In this document: piece after piece, positions 1-12,224 of the stretch | How positions within the stretch are numbered: position 1 is the first letter of the stretch | How the letters are laid out: every line of letters starts with the position of its first letter | Source: Symsagittifera roscoffensis | Lineage: Eukaryota; Xenacoelomorpha; Acoela; Convolutidae | Reading direction: 5' to 3' | Assembly (NCBI RefSeq): GCF_963678635.1 | Contig: NC_087065.1 | Location: 18,429,623 to 18,493,622 of the forward strand | Length of the DNA: 64,000 nt | Program-made: the position numbers and the translations under genes | Notes under the pieces: generated by a model | Seen by the model: the letters and a program-made list of their open reading frames with translations, nothing else | Told to the model about the DNA's origin: nothing | Database searches by the model: none

Positions 1-1134
1 AAACCAGTTTCCGTCTTTTCCCGAGACCCTTCCGAATTGTTGAATCCGGCCGAAGAGCTGTCTTGTTGTCGACCAGTAAGGTTAGCAATCCTGTATCTCG
101 AGAATTACTTCGTAACGATTGTAGCTGCAAAATCGATATAAATTGGAATGCTCTTACGCCATTATCTCCGAATGTAATTTTCCATCTGTTTAATTCAGCG
201 TTCTTTCTGTTTTTTCTCAGCGAAAATTGTTGTTCTGATTTTCTCGGTTTTTCAGCTTTTCGCGAAAAATAAAAAAGGTCACGTATCTTTTATTTGAACG
301 ATTTTTTTTTTTAAAATAAGCATGCCAGCTCAAAGTGAACCTTCCTACTCCGTTCATTTTGTCAAATAAAACCGTTAATCATCGAAACTGCTCTTTCGTA
401 CAGTTGAACTACTTCCAATAAAACTCGCTGAGTTTCGACTATCTTTTTTTTTGGCGGAATTCTTTTCGAATTGCACAGTTATTTTACTGAATTGCTAATT
501 GCTAAAAGACTGATGAATGATCGATCTGCTGGAGGACCTATACGCTGTGATACCTAGCAGCGAAGTATATGTGTCAAAATGGACAATGAAAATTGCTATT
601 TGAGACAGTGAAAACTCTAAATTGCACTTAGTTTTGTCATGTACTTAAAGTGTGGGCTTTAACTCTGACGATTTACTCAACTGATGTTTTGCAAATGGGT
701 GTATGTTTCTTCTTGTTTGTTTTTTCTTTTGATTGAACCTCGATAAAATATGTTTGAAAAATAATTGTTACACGGCCTTCTTTGAAAAATGTCAGAAACA
801 AATCACGATTTTCTAAATTTTGAGTTTTTGTAACAATCACCAAAAAATTACAGAGAAAGGTAGAATTTTTTTTTAGAAAAGACAGGTTGTTGTCAAATAC
901 CATAGTTTTATTCGTTGCTTTTTTCGGTTACTTTTTTCTAATTCAGTTACTTTTTCACCGTCTCGCTCTAGCCAGTTGCTTTTTGGCTTGTTTAAAGGCT
1001 AATTATTGTGTTACAGCTATTAGGCTATCAGCCAAACTAATTTTATTTAGTTTTCGTTTATATATGAAAATAACCACATACCTTGGTTTCGGATCCCCAG
1101 ACAACATTACCACAAAAAACGGGACTAAAACCAA
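1..1134 (-). repeat. LTR-like block, antisense, truncated by the window edge
   Basis: Read on the minus strand, the right part (about 940-1115) matches the 3' half of the LTR-like blocks found in sense elsewhere in the array: the 'gttttcgttt', 'ataaccacata' and 'ggatccccagac' words line up. The left part resembles the U3 of the large retrotransposon's LTR in reverse. The same segment recurs at about 24,180-25,289, so the two ends of this array are paralogous. The short ORFs here have no recognisable domain. Confidence 0.6.
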
Positions 1135-1142
1135 AATTAGAG

Positions 1143-2376
1143 CAGGGCTTATGAGCCGAGTACCGAGTAATTGCTATTTCGAGTTCGAGTTTGAGTATTA
1201 TATTCCTAATTTCGAGTTTCTGAGTTCGAGTATTTAAAAGTGACCAGTGTTTTTTCGAATATTTTATGTGTATTGAATGGTATCCAAGTATTGCTTTTCG
1301 CTTTAGCTTTTCGCCAAGTATTGCTTTTCGCTTTTCGCGAATTGCTTTTGCTTTTCGAATTACAGTTTTTTAAAATTTTTTATTTATACCGAAACTAACG
1401 GGGAAAACCAAGTTCCTTGCCGTCCGAAGATAACAAAAACAGTTAGATGGAGACTACACTTATATCCGCAGCATATGGTGACTTTTTGGTGGAGTATGTG
1501 AAGGGACTTAAATCGAAGTTGAGACAAGGTGTTCATTGTAAAGTCGTGATCAAAGCAATCATCAAGATAGAAGTTGTCTACGAGATCCAAACAAAATCAT
1601 TTAACTCAGAGACAGTCGTAATGGTTTTTGACTACCTAAAGAACCTATCAGAGCAGGAAACGGCACTCCATTATCCGTTTTCATCCCTTTTGGAAAAAAC
1701 ATTGATGGATATGATGTGATAAGTGGCCTGATTCACAACGACGGTTCCTTTTACCGTTTTATAAGGACAAAAATCATGACATCTAGGGAGGAAGAGCGAC
1801 GATCAGAAGCATCTTCATCACACAGGCAAGAACCAGCAGATGAACACAATTGTGACGCCACAATGTCTACTCCCTTGACATTTGCAGCGTTCAAAAGGCG
1901 GTCAAAGCCAACTGATGCTCTTATTGTTAAGAATGTTGTTATGAATCTGAAGTCAGGGAGTATTGACCCAGAACGACTGTTCTCCTTCGGGCGCTGAGTA
2001 GGAATCATTTGCAGACTCGTATGTCGCCGAGAACCCACGACCGAAACGTATTTCTACACAAGAATAAACCCGCGGTTTTATAAAAACGTTGTGTTATGCA
2101 TTTCTTCAATTTAACTTTCATGCTAAAATGTTTTCATCGTGATCTCCAAATTATTCATCATAAAAAATTACCCTAAGAGATGGTCATTTTCGAATTCAGC
2201 ATAAAAAAACTACCTCTAAGAGTCAAGAGATGAGCTAATGGATGAATGTTAATTTTATTCGAGTATTTGAAATGCGAGTTCGAGAACTTAAGAAAAAACT
2301 CGACGAGTTTTCCGAAGCGAGTAATTGTTGGTTTCGAGTTTCGAGTAGCTACATTTTAGAGTACTCGTAAGCCCTG
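1143..2376 (+). mobile_element. Non-autonomous hAT-type DNA transposon with TIRs and 8-bp TSD
   Basis: The element starts CAGGGCTTATGAG and ends CTCGTAAGCCCTG, which are imperfect inverted termini of hAT type. It is bracketed by a perfect 8-bp duplication AATTAGAG at 1135-1142 and 2377-2384, the target-site length known for hAT elements. Subterminal parts are rich in GTTCGAG/TTCGAGT repeats on both sides. The 1,234-bp body holds only a broken transposase fragment, so it cannot move by itself. It sits between an antisense and a sense LTR-like block. Confidence 0.85.
1447..2083 (+). pseudogene. hAT transposase remnant (dimerisation region) in the 1143-2376 element
   Basis: The reading frames together encode an N-terminal piece with a C-x2-C pair (CVHCKV in sister copies; its first Cys is lost here), then a piece ending IDPERLFSFGR, and in another frame RNHLQTRMSPRTHD...VFLHKNKP followed by a stop at 2081-2083. 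ERLFS...RN.L...FLHKN is the conserved end of the hAT C-terminal dimerisation domain. The break between FSFGR and RNHL recurs in all full-length copies of the array, so the amplified ancestor was already dead. The catalytic core of a normal ~600-aa hAT transposase is missing. Confidence 0.7.
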
Positions 2377-2384
2377 AATTAGAG

Positions 2385-3219
2385 CTATTTTAGTGACAGT
2401 TATCGGATCCATTGGAGATGGTGTGCCATTACCCCGGATCGACACAGTTGAACCCTCCGAGGACACCCGTTCCCTGAGAAATGCGGGAATGGCCATTTTG
2501 AACGAAAAAGGAGAAAAAAAACAGAACAAACGAAAACGCCGATGAAAAAGTTGAAGAAAGCAAGAGAAAAAATGAATCCTCTTTTTGTGACGATAGAACA
2601 CGATAAGACACAATTCAAAATGGCCACTTAGCTGGATCAGAAATGAAGAGAATAGGCTTAAGTGGGACAGCGGGAGCGGATCCGTAGCCTCCCGTGCCAC
2701 GAGATTGGATAGATAATAGCCTTATCTCAGGAGGAGAACGGAATGGGACGCCTGGTGCCCAGAAACTATCAGACTACGTGAGACTGAAATATGTACTTTT
2801 TAGCTGCTGTGATGCCCTGAATACTTGAATAAACTCCATTTTTACATAATATTTCAGAGCATGAGTAGCTAGAAAAAGGAACGTTCAATCCATCCCCAAT
2901 GAGTTTAGTATATAACTGTCAGTAAAAACAAAGTAAATAATGGATTCCGGGCCGTGTTTTTTATTAGTGATCACGTAGTCTGGGGATCCGAGACCCAGCT
3001 ATGTGGTTATTTTCGCATGTAAACGAAAACTGATCAAAAGTCGTTTGAATGATGGTCTAAAATGGTAACTTTTTACTTAGAGCTAAACAGACAAGAAAAC
3101 TAACTGGCTAGGTCTAAACGGTGAAAAACGAGAAGAATGAAGGTAGCTGACGCCTGCCAGTTGTCAATAAGTGCTTTTTCTACGCTCCGTCAGTATGTAT
3201 TGACCACTTCCTCTCCTTC
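2385..3219 (+). repeat. LTR-like block, sense orientation
   Basis: This block matches the large element's LTR at several words in order: 'gaaatgcggg...ggccattttg', 'tcaatccatcc', 'gtgatcacgtagtctggggatccgagacccagc', and 'gacggtgaaaa...gcc(a)gt..gtc...ccgtcagtatgtatt'. It is clearly diverged, so it belongs to an older related LTR family. No coding region is seen. Related sense copies lie near 4,931, 14,680, 20,819, 25,658, 27,626 and 28,634. Confidence 0.6.
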
Positions 3220-4030
3220 AACTACTCATTCTCTGTTAGCAGCAGTTATCAATGAGTTTAATTAGTTCCTTTTAGGGCATTAGAGCAGCTTAAAGGATGC
3301 AAAATTTTAGAAAAGACTCATTATGCGCCGGGTCTCCAATTCCAATCTCAACGAGAGATGACGTTGATATCTTCTCTTTTCATCTGGTTAGGATGGTTGG
3401 TCCTGTCCCCAGTGCGCCACTCAAACCTCCGGCTCCACTTGATCTAGCGATTAAGTTGTTTATCATGCATGCGTGTTATATCCTGCTTGTTTATTCAATA
3501 TATCTTCTTTCTCTCATGTAACCGACTGTTTGTCGGTATTTTTCTGATGTGGGTGTGTGACACGTTGTTGCAACAAAAAAGCCGTTTTTTTATTTCACAG
3601 AAGTTTTTCTGCTGAAATCGGAGTTTTAGAAAATAAATTTTCCAGAATAATCTGACCGTCCTTTTTTGTGCCGCATTCTTAGTGCAACTGAAGTTTCCGC
3701 TGTGCCATCCGCGGTTTATCTCATTTTTCCAATAGACTTGAATCGGATAATTTCATCAAAACTTTAGAAATTCTCTCCATTATCGGCTTCAAAAAACACC
3801 ATGTGTGGATTTTTTGTGACCATTTTTTCTGATTTTGTCTGGATAGTTAGCGGGCTTCAATTTTTTTCACGCTAGTTCATTTCGCTGCCTTTCAGTTCCG
3901 TTTCGCCACTGGTTTTTGCCATTATGAGTTTGATTCTGAGTTTGATCTTTAATTATGACATTACTTTAAAATTCGACTATTATTTTTATTTTCTTTTTAT
4001 AGAGAGTAACAATTTTTTTAAATTTTTTTT
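3220..4030. repeat. Array block C, copy 1
   Basis: This spacer block begins just after an LTR-like block with 'agcagcagttatcaatgagtt' and ends in a T-rich stretch before a hAT transposase remnant. It recurs near 5,215, 15,480, 21,610 and 29,570. It contains no recognisable gene; short frames such as 3297-3521 are kept only because the block is repeated. Confidence 0.6.
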
Positions 4031-4039
4031 TTATATTAT

Positions 4040-4930
4040 TAATATTTTTTTATGAAAAAAAATGTCAGATTCCGAAACGGACGGGAAAATCAAAATTCCT
4101 TGCCGTTCGAAGATACCAAAAATAGAGTGGAACATGGAGACTACAATTATATCCGCAGCATACGGTATGAGAAGGGACTTAAATCGAAGTTGAGACAATG
4201 TGTTCATTGTACAAACGTGATCAAAGCAATCATCAAGATAGAAGTTGTCTACGAGATCCAAACGAAATAATTTAACTCAGAGACAGTCGTAATGGTTGAT
4301 GACTACCTAAAGAACCTATCAGAGCAAGAAACGGCACTCCCTTATCCGTTTTCATCCCTTTTGGAAAAATACGTTGATGGATATGATTTGATAAGAGGCC
4401 TGATTCACAACAACGGTTCCTTTTACCGTTTTGTAAGAACAAAAATCATTACATCTAGGGAGGAAGAGCGACGATCAGAGGCATCATCATCACACAGGCA
4501 AGAACCAGCAGATGAACACAATTATGTCGCCACAATGTCTACTTCATTGTTATTTGCGGCGTTCAAGAGACGGTCAAAGCCAACTGATGCTCTTATTGTT
4601 AAGAATGATGTTGTGGATCTGAAGTCAGGAAGTATTGACCCAGAACGACTATTCTTCTTCAGGCGCTGACTAGGAATCACTTGCAGACCCGTATGACGCC
4701 GAGAACCCACGACCGAAACGTGTTTCAACACAAAAATAAACCCGCGGTGTTATTAATACTTTGTGTTGTGCATTTCTCCAATTTAGTTTTCATGCTAAAA
4801 GTGTTTTCATCGTGATCTCCGAAACATTCAGCAGAAAAAATTACCCTAAGAGATGGTAATTTTCAAATTCAGCATAAAAAATTTCCCCTAAGAGTCAAGA
4901 CAAGAGCTAACGGATGAATGTTGTTTTTAG
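4040..4930 (+). pseudogene. hAT transposase remnant, array copy 2
   Basis: The ATG at 4062 opens MSDSETDGKI..., the N-terminal sequence shared by the array copies. The second part (4292-4669) encodes the piece ending DPERLFFFRR, and the tail RNHLQTR.TPRTHDRNVFQHKNKP is in another frame. The right TIR is missing: the copy stops at 'gatgaatgttgttttt' and runs directly into an LTR-like block at about 4,930. Confidence 0.6.
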
Positions 4931-5214
4931 AAAAAGGAACGATCAACCCATCCCCAATGGATTTAGTAAAAAACTGTCATAATAAAGAATAGATTCCGAG
5001 CCGTGTTTTTTAATAGTGATCGCGTAGTCTGGTGATTCGAGACCCAGCTATAAAATGGCCTAAAATGGTAACTTTTTACTTAGCCCTAAACAGACGAGAA
5101 AACTAACTGGCTAGGTCTAGATGGTAAAAAACGAGAAGAATCAAGGTAGCTGACGCCTGCCAGTCGTCAATAGGTGCTCTTTCTACGCTCCGTCACTCTG
5201 TATTGACCAATTCC
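4931..5214 (+). repeat. Partial LTR-like block, sense
   Basis: Only the 3' half of the LTR-like block is present, from 'agaaaaaggaacgatcaacc' onward. The joint between the hAT tail and this partial LTR points to a deletion or recombination junction. Confidence 0.5.
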
Positions 5215-6020
5215 TCTCCTTCAACTACTCATTCTCTGTTAGCATCAGATATCAATGAGTTAAATACGTTCCTTTTAGGGCATTAGAGCATCTTAAAGGA
5301 TGCAAATTTTAAAAAAAGACTCATTATGCGCCGGGTCTGCAATTCCAATCTCAACGAGAGATGACGTTGACATCTTCTCTTTTCATCTGGTTAGGATGGT
5401 CAGTTCCGTCCCCAGTGCGCCACTCAAACCTCCGGCTCCACTTGATCTAGCGATTAAGTTGTTTATCACGCATGCGTGTTATATCCTACTTGTTTATTCA
5501 ATATGTCTTCTTTCTCTCATGTTTGTCGGTACTTTTCTGATGTGGGTGTGTGAGACGTGGTTGCAATAAAAATAACGTTTTTTATTTCACAGAAGTTTTT
5601 CTGCTGGAATCGGAATTTTGGAAATTAAATTTTCCAGAATAATCTGACCCTCCTTTTTTGTGCCGCATTCTTAGTGCAACGGAAGGTTCCGCTGTGCCAT
5701 CTGCAGCTTGGCTCATTTTCCAATAAACTTGAATCGAATAATTTCATCAAAACTCCAGAGATTCTCTCTATTATGGGCTTCAAAAAGTCCCATGTGTGGA
5801 TTTTTTGTGACCATTTTTTCTGATTTTGTCTGCACAGTTAGCGGAGCGGTCTTTAATTTTTTTCACGCTAGTTCATTGCGCTGCCTTTCTGTTCCATTCC
5901 GCCACTGGTTTTTGCCATTCTGAGTTTGATTCTGAGTTTGATCTCTAATTATGACATTACTTTAAAATTCGACTGTTTTTTTATTTTATGTTTCTAAAGA
6001 GTTTCAATTTTTTTATTTAT
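5215..6020. repeat. Array block C, copy 2
   Basis: This is a near match to 3220-4030, again ending just upstream of a transposase remnant. No gene is recognised. Confidence 0.55.
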
Positions 6021-6697
6021 AATATTAATAATTTTTTTATGAAAAAAAATGTCAGATTCCGAAACGGACGGGAAAAACCAAGTTCCTTGCCGTCCGAGGA
6101 TACCAAAATTATAATGAAATATGGAGACTACACTTAAATCCGCAGCATACGGTGTTTTTTGGTGGAGTATGTGAAGGGACTTAAATCGAAGTTGAGACAA
6201 TGTGTTCATTGTAAAGTCGTGATCAAATTAATCATCAAGATAGAAGTTGTCTACGAGATCCAAACGAAATCGATTAACTCTGAGACAGTCGTAATGTTTA
6301 TTGACTACCTAAAAAACCTACCTATCAGAGCAAGAAACATCACTCCATTGTCCGTTTTCATCCCTTTTGGAACAACACGTTGATGGATATGATGTGATAA
6401 GAGGCCTGATTCACAATGACGGTTCCTTTTACCGTTTTATAAGAACAAAACTCATGACCTCTAGGGAGGACGAGCGACGATCAGAGGCATCATCATAACA
6501 CAGGCAAGAACCAGCAGATGAACACAATTATGACGCCACAATGTCCACTCCCTTGATATTTGCAGCGTTCAAAAGGCGGTCACAGCCAACTGATGCTCTT
6601 ATTGTTAAGAATGTTGTTATGAATCTGAAGTCAGGGAGTATTGACCCAGAACGACTGTTATCCTTCGGGCGCTGAGCAGGAATCACTTGCTGACCAA
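6021..6697 (+). pseudogene. hAT transposase remnant, array copy 3
   Basis: The ATG at 6049 opens the MSDSETDG frame, which is then broken by small indels. The DPERLLSFGR motif is present near 6,650. After 'aatcacttgctgacc' the sequence switches to block D instead of the normal hAT tail. Confidence 0.55.
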
Positions 6698-7330
6698 AAA
6701 TGTCCTGTTCCTGATAAAAGGGTAGAAGAACACTTCTAGCATGATGTTTGCAAGTTCTGATCAAATAAGTGAACCTTTAAACAACTGGAGTGGGAAAACT
6801 TCTCAAGAAACTGACCTGGCAGTCTAAATTGTTATCAAACTGACAAAATTTTTGAGTTTTTTTTTCGCTTCCAATCTAGACCAATTGCATTGCTGGAGTT
6901 ACTTTTAGTTCTGTTATTTCGAGTTGTGTTTCTGAATTTGTTTAGTGGAGCCATTTTAATCCGATGATGGTGAGATAAGGTGAGTTTCAGGTAGATCCAT
7001 CTGAAATAGAGGAAATGAAAGAGGTTAAACAAAAACTTAAAATGGTAAAAGTGTTCAAAGTCTTTTTTCAACGGCGTTTGCGTGTTATGGCAAACCAGAG
7101 ACCATTGTTAGTGGGGAAGAGGTTTTCATTAGCGGTTTTCGAATTGTAGCGATCCTGAAATTCTCTGTTCAAACGAACCTTGTAGAACCGGAATAGAGAA
7201 TTAAAATTTGAAGCCACTATTTAGTAAATTCATACAGGTTTACTCTGACCTTTTTTATTAAAACTATCATATTGCGAATTAGAGTAGCCAAAACTTGCTC
7301 AAAACATTATTCGTAGGGTCAGTATTTGCC
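6698..7330. repeat. Array block D, copy 1
   Basis: This block follows type II hAT remnants. It runs from 'aaaaatgtcctgttcctg' to about 'cgtagggtcagtatttgcc', and recurs eight times between 6.7 and 23.7 kb. A minus-strand frame of 65-96 aa (starting near KFLFNLFHFLYF) is kept in most copies, but no family is recognised and the conservation is explained by repeat copying. Confidence 0.55.
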
Positions 7331-7615
7331 AAAGCAGCGTTTGGAGTTTGTAACGTTCGCCCGGAATATTATACCGACGGAAAATAAAGCTAGGTTGTGA
7401 AACGACTGGCTAGCGTCTAAACACAGCTTTACATGCTTTTAACCGTCTCTATCTAAGCCAGTTCAATGTGTGGTCCTTTAACTTTGGATAAACAAAGTCG
7501 CTGCTATTCAAGGCTATCGGCCAAACGGCGCAAATTAACTTTGTAACAAGCATAAATAGTGAGCTCAAGACTGGGTCTCAGTATCCCCAGACAACGATGT
7601 CACTCCTAAAAACAT
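7331..7615 (-). repeat. LTR-like fragment, antisense
   Basis: The segment starts 'gtttgtaacgttcgcccgg', the reverse complement of an LTR end like 'ccgggcgaatgttaca' of the large element. It continues through 'ccgacggaaaataaagct', 'gactggctagcgtctaaaca' and 'gtatccccagacaacg', all matching that LTR's 3' half read backward. It is truncated at 'cactcctaaaaacatggct'. Confidence 0.7.
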
Positions 7616-7799
7616 GGCTTCTACATCGCTAGTTCATTGCGCTGCCTTTTTGTTCCGTTCCGCCACTGGTTTTTTTGCCATTATGAGTTTGATTCTGAGT
7701 TTGATCTCTAATTATGACATTACTTTAAAATTCGACTATTATTTTTATTTTATTTTTCTAAAGAGTTTCAATTTTTTTAAATTTTTTTTTTTTAATATT

Positions 7800-8297
7800 A
7801 ATAATTTTTTTATGAAAAGAAATGTCAGATTCCGAAACGGACGGGAAAATCCAAGTTCCTTGCCGTCCGAGGATACCAAAACTCAGACAGTCGTAATGAT
7901 TATTGACTACCTAAAAAACCTATCAGAGCAAAAAACATCGCTCCATTATCCGTTTTCATCCCTTTTGGAAAAACACGTTGACGGATATGATGTGATAAGA
8001 GGCCTGATTCACAACGAAGGTTCCTTTTACCGTTTTGTAAGAACAAAACTCATGACATCTAGGGAGGACGAGAGACGATCAGAGGCATCATCATCACACA
8101 GGCAAGAACCAGCAGATGAACACAATTATGACGCCACAATGTCTACTCCCTTGACATTTGCAGCGTTCAAAAGGCGGTCAAAGCCAACTGATGCTCTTAT
8201 TGTTAAGAATGTTGTTATGAATCTGAAGTCAGGGAGTATTGACCTAGAACGACTGTTATCCTTCGGGCGCTGAGTAGGAATCACTTGCTGACCAAAA
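7800..8297 (+). pseudogene. hAT transposase remnant, array copy 4 (internally deleted)
   Basis: The ATG at 7822 opens the shared frame, but about 150-200 bp between the PSEDTK region and SETVVMI are missing. The deletion joins both halves into one open frame ending DLERLLSFGR. The long frame beginning at 7614 is an artefact of reading through the upstream block. Confidence 0.55.
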
Positions 8298-8930
8298 ATG
8301 TCCTGTTCCTGATAAAAGGGTAGAAGAACACTTCTAGCATGATGTTTGGAAGTTCTGTTCAAATAAGTTAACCTTTAAACAACTGGAGTGGGAAAACTTC
8401 TCAAAAAACTGACCTAGCAGTCTGAACTGTGATCAAATTGAAAAAATTTTTGAGTTTTCTTTCGCTTCCAATCTAGACCGATTGCATCGCTGGAGTTACT
8501 TTTTGTTCTGTTATTTCGAGTTGTGTTTCTGAATTTGTTTAGTGGAGCCATTTTAATCCGATGATGGTGAGATATGTTGAGTTTCAGGTAGATCCATCTG
8601 AAATAGAGGAAGTGAACAAGGTTAAACAAAAACTTAAATTTGTAAAAGTGTTCAAAGTCTTTTTTTTTTAATGGCGTTTGCGTGTTATGGCAAACCAGAG
8701 ACAATTGTGAGCGAAGAAGAGGTTTTCATTAGTGGTTTTCAAATTGTAGCGATCCTGAAACTCTCTGTTCAAACGAACCTTGTAGAACCGGAATGGAGAA
8801 TTAAAATTTGAAGCCACTATTTAATAATTTCATACAGGTTTACTCTGACCTTTTATATTAAAACTATCATATTGTGAATTAGAGTAGCCAAAACTTGCTA
8901 AAAACATTATTCGTAGGGTCAGTATTTGCC
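8298..8930. repeat. Array block D, copy 2
   Basis: This copy matches 6698-7330 closely, with single-base differences. No gene is recognised. Confidence 0.55.
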
Positions 8931-9235
8931 AAAGCAGCGTTTGGAGTTTGTAACGTTCGCCCGGAATATTATACCGACGGAAAATAAAGCTAGGTTGTGA
9001 AACGACTGGCTAGCTTCTAAACACAGCTTTACATGCTTTTAACCGTCTCTATCTAAGCCAGTTCAATGTGTGGTCCATTAACTTTGGAACAACAAAGTCG
9101 TTGCTATTCAAGGCTATCGGCCAAACCGCGCAAATTAACTTTGTAACATGCATAAATAGTGAGCTCAAGACTGGGTCGCAGTATCCCCAGACAACGATGT
9201 CACTCCTAAAAACATGGCTACTACATCGCTAGTTC
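8931..9235 (-). repeat. LTR-like fragment, antisense, copy 2
   Basis: It has the same content and end points as 7331-7615, including 'taacgttcgcccggaatatt' and 'ggtcgcagtatccccagaca'. Confidence 0.65.
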
Positions 9236-9379
9236 ATTGCGCTGCCTTTCTGTTCCGTTCCGTCACTGGTTTTTGCCATTATGAGTTTGATTCTGAGTTT
9301 GATCTCTAATTATGACATTACTTTAAATTTTGACTATTATTTTTATTACAATTTTTTAAATTTTTTTATTAATAATATT

Positions 9380-10045
9380 AATAATTTTTTTATGAAAAGA
9401 AATGTCAAATTCCAAAACGGACGGGAAAATCCAAGTTCCTTGCCGTCCGAGGATACCAAAATTATAGTGAAAAATGGAGACTACACTTGAATCCGCAGCA
9501 TACGGTGTTTTTTTGGTGGAGTATGTGAAGGGACTTAAATCGAAGTTGAGGCAATGTGTTTATTGTAAAGTCGTGATCAAAGCAATCATCAAGATAGAAG
9601 TTGTCTACGAGATCAAAACGAAATAATTTAACTCAGAGACAGTCGTAATGATTATTGACTACCTAAAGAACCTATCAGAGCAAGAAAGGGCACTCCATTA
9701 TCCGTTTTCATCCCTTTTGGAAAAATAAGTTGATGGATATGATGTGATAAGAGGGCTGATTCACAACAACGGTCCTTTTTACCGTTTTGTAAGGACAAAA
9801 CTCATGACATCTAGGGAGGACGAGACACGATCAGAGGATCGTCATCACACAGGCAAGAAAAAGCAGATGAACACATTTATGACGCCACAATGTCTACTCC
9901 CTTGACATTTGCAGCGTTCAAAAGGCGGTCAAAGCCAACTGATGCTCTTATTGTTAAGAATGTTTTTATGAATCTGAAGTCAGGGAGTATTGACCCAGAA
10001 CGACTGTTATCCTTCGGGCGCTGAGTAGGAATCACTTGATGACCA
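9380..10045 (+). pseudogene. hAT transposase remnant, array copy 5
   Basis: The shared start is at 9402, with the second codons altered and several frame breaks. The motif DPERLLSFGR lies near 10,000. The tail switches to block D. Confidence 0.55.
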
Positions 10046-10680
10046 AAAATGTCCTGTTCCTGATAAAAGGGTAGAAGAACACTTCTAGCATGATGTTTGG
10101 AAGTTCTGTTCAAATAAGTGAACCTTTAAACAACTGGAGTGGGAAAACTTCTCACGAAACTGACCTGGCAGTCTAAATTGTTCTCAAACTGACAAAATGT
10201 TCGAGTTTTTTTTTCGATTCCAATCTAGACCGATTGCATTGCTGGAGTTACTTTTAGTTCTGTTATTTCGAGTTGTGTTTCTGAATTTGTTTAGTGGAGC
10301 CATTTTAATCCGATGATGGTGAGATAAGGTGAGTTTCAGGTAGATCCATCTGAAATAGAGGAAATGAAAGAGGTTAAACAAAAACTTAAAATGGTAAAAA
10401 GTGTTCAAAGTCTTTTTTTAACGGCGTTTGCGTGTTATGGCAATCCAGAGACGATTGTTAGCGGGGAAGAGGTTTTCATTAGCGGTTTTCGAATTGTAGC
10501 GATCCTGAAAATCTCTGTTCAAACGAAGCTTGTAGAACCGGAATACATAAATAAATTTGAAGCCACTATTTAATAAATTCATACAGGTTTACTCTGACCA
10601 TTTTTATTAAAACTATCATATTGTGAATTAGAGTGGCCAAAACTTGCTCAAAACATTATTCGTAGGGTCAGTATTTTGCC
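10046..10680. repeat. Array block D, copy 3
   Basis: This copy matches the other block D copies. Unlike copies 1 and 2 it runs straight into a short T-rich spacer at about 10,690 with no antisense LTR fragment, which creates the short 1.42-kb unit. Confidence 0.55.
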
Positions 10681-10799
10681 AGTATTTGTAGGGTGGTTTT
10701 TTCCGTTATGATTTTGATTCTGAGTTTTAAAATTCGACTTTTATTTTTATTTTATATTTATAAAGAGTTACAATTTTTTTAATTTTTTTATTTATAATA

Positions 10800-11470
10800 T
10801 TGATAATTTTTTTTATGAAAAGAAATGTCAGATTCCGAAACGGACGGGAAAATTCAAGTTCCTTGCCGTCCGAAGATACCAAAAATAGAGTGGAAGATGG
10901 AGACTACACTTAAATCCGCAGCATACGGTGACTTGTTGGTGGAGTATGTGAAGGGACTTGAATCGAAGTTGAGACAATGTGTTCATTGTAAAGTCGTGAT
11001 CAAAGCAGTCATCAAGATAGAAGATGTCTACGAGATCCAAACGAAATAATTTAACTCAGAGACAGTCGTAATGGTTATTGACTACCTAAAGAACCTATCA
11101 GAGCAAAAAACATCGCTCCATTATCCGTTTTCATCCCTTTTGGAAAAATAAGTTGATGGATATGATGTGATAAGAGGCTTGATTCACAAAAACGGTTATT
11201 TTTACCGTTTTGTAAGAACAAACCTCATGACATCTAGGGAGGACGAGACACGATCAGAGGCATCGTCATCACACAGGCAAGAACCAGCAGATGAACACAA
11301 TTATGACGCCACAATGTCTACTCCCTTGACATTTGCAGCGTTCAAAAGGCGGTCAAAGCCAACTGATGCTCTTAATGTAAAGAATGTTGTTATGAATCTG
11401 AAGTCAGGGAGTATTGACCCAGAACGACTGTTATCCTTCGGGCGCTGAGTAGGAATCACTTGCTGACCAA
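10800..11470 (+). pseudogene. hAT transposase remnant, array copy 6
   Basis: The ATG at 10825 opens a clean 74-aa frame (MSDSETDGKIQVPCRPKIPK...) containing QCVHCK, possibly half of a zinc-binding motif. A stop is followed by the C-terminal piece 11167-11448 ending DPERLLSFGR. Confidence 0.6.
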
Positions 11471-12110
11471 AAATGTCCTGTTCCTGATAAAAGGGTAGAA
11501 GAACACTTCTAGCATGATGTTTGGAACTTCTGTTCAAATAAGTGAACCTTTAAACAACTGGAGTGGGAAAACTTCTCACGAAACTGACCTGGCAGTCTAA
11601 ATTGTTATCAAACTGACAAAATTTTTGAGTTTTTTTTTCGATTCCAATCTAGACCGATTGCATTGCTGGAGTTACTTTTAGTTCTGTTATTTCGAGTTGT
11701 GTTTCTGAATTTGTTTAGTGGAGCCATTTTAATCCGATGATGGTGAGATAAGGTGAGTTTCAGGTAGATCCATCTGAAATAGAGGAAATGAAAGAGGTTA
11801 AACAAAAACTTAAAATGGTAAAAGTGTTCAAAGTCTTTTTTTAACGGCGTTTGCGTGTTATGGCAATCCAGAGACCATTGTTAGCGGGGAAGAGGTTTTC
11901 ATTGGCGGTTTTCGAATTGTAGCGATCCTGAAATTCTCTGTTCAAACGAACCTTGTAGAACCGGAATACATAATTAAAATTTGAAGCCACTATTTAATAA
12001 ATTCATACAGGTTTACTCTGACCATTTTTTTTAAAACTATCATATTGTGAATTAGAGTGGCCAAAACTTGCTCAAAACATTATTCGTAGGGTCAATATTT
12101 TGCCAGTATT
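11471..12110. repeat. Array block D, copy 4
   Basis: This is a near-identical block D within the 1.42-kb tandem units. No gene is recognised. Confidence 0.55.
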
Positions 12111-12224
12111 TGTAGGGTGGTTTTTGCCGTTATGATTTTGATTCTGAGTTTTAAAATTCGACTATTATTTTTATTTTATATTTATAAAGAGTTACAATTT
12201 TTTTATTTTTTTTATTTATAATAT

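Noticed and set aside
887-1237. 116-aa frame with hydrophobic start
   Set aside because: It crosses from an LTR-like block into the hAT terminus, so it is a chimera of two repeats and not a gene.
6835-7071. Recurrent 65-96-aa minus-strand frames in block D
   Set aside because: They recur only because block D is copied. They have variable starts and no domain, and copies differ by indel-type changes without sign of protein constraint.
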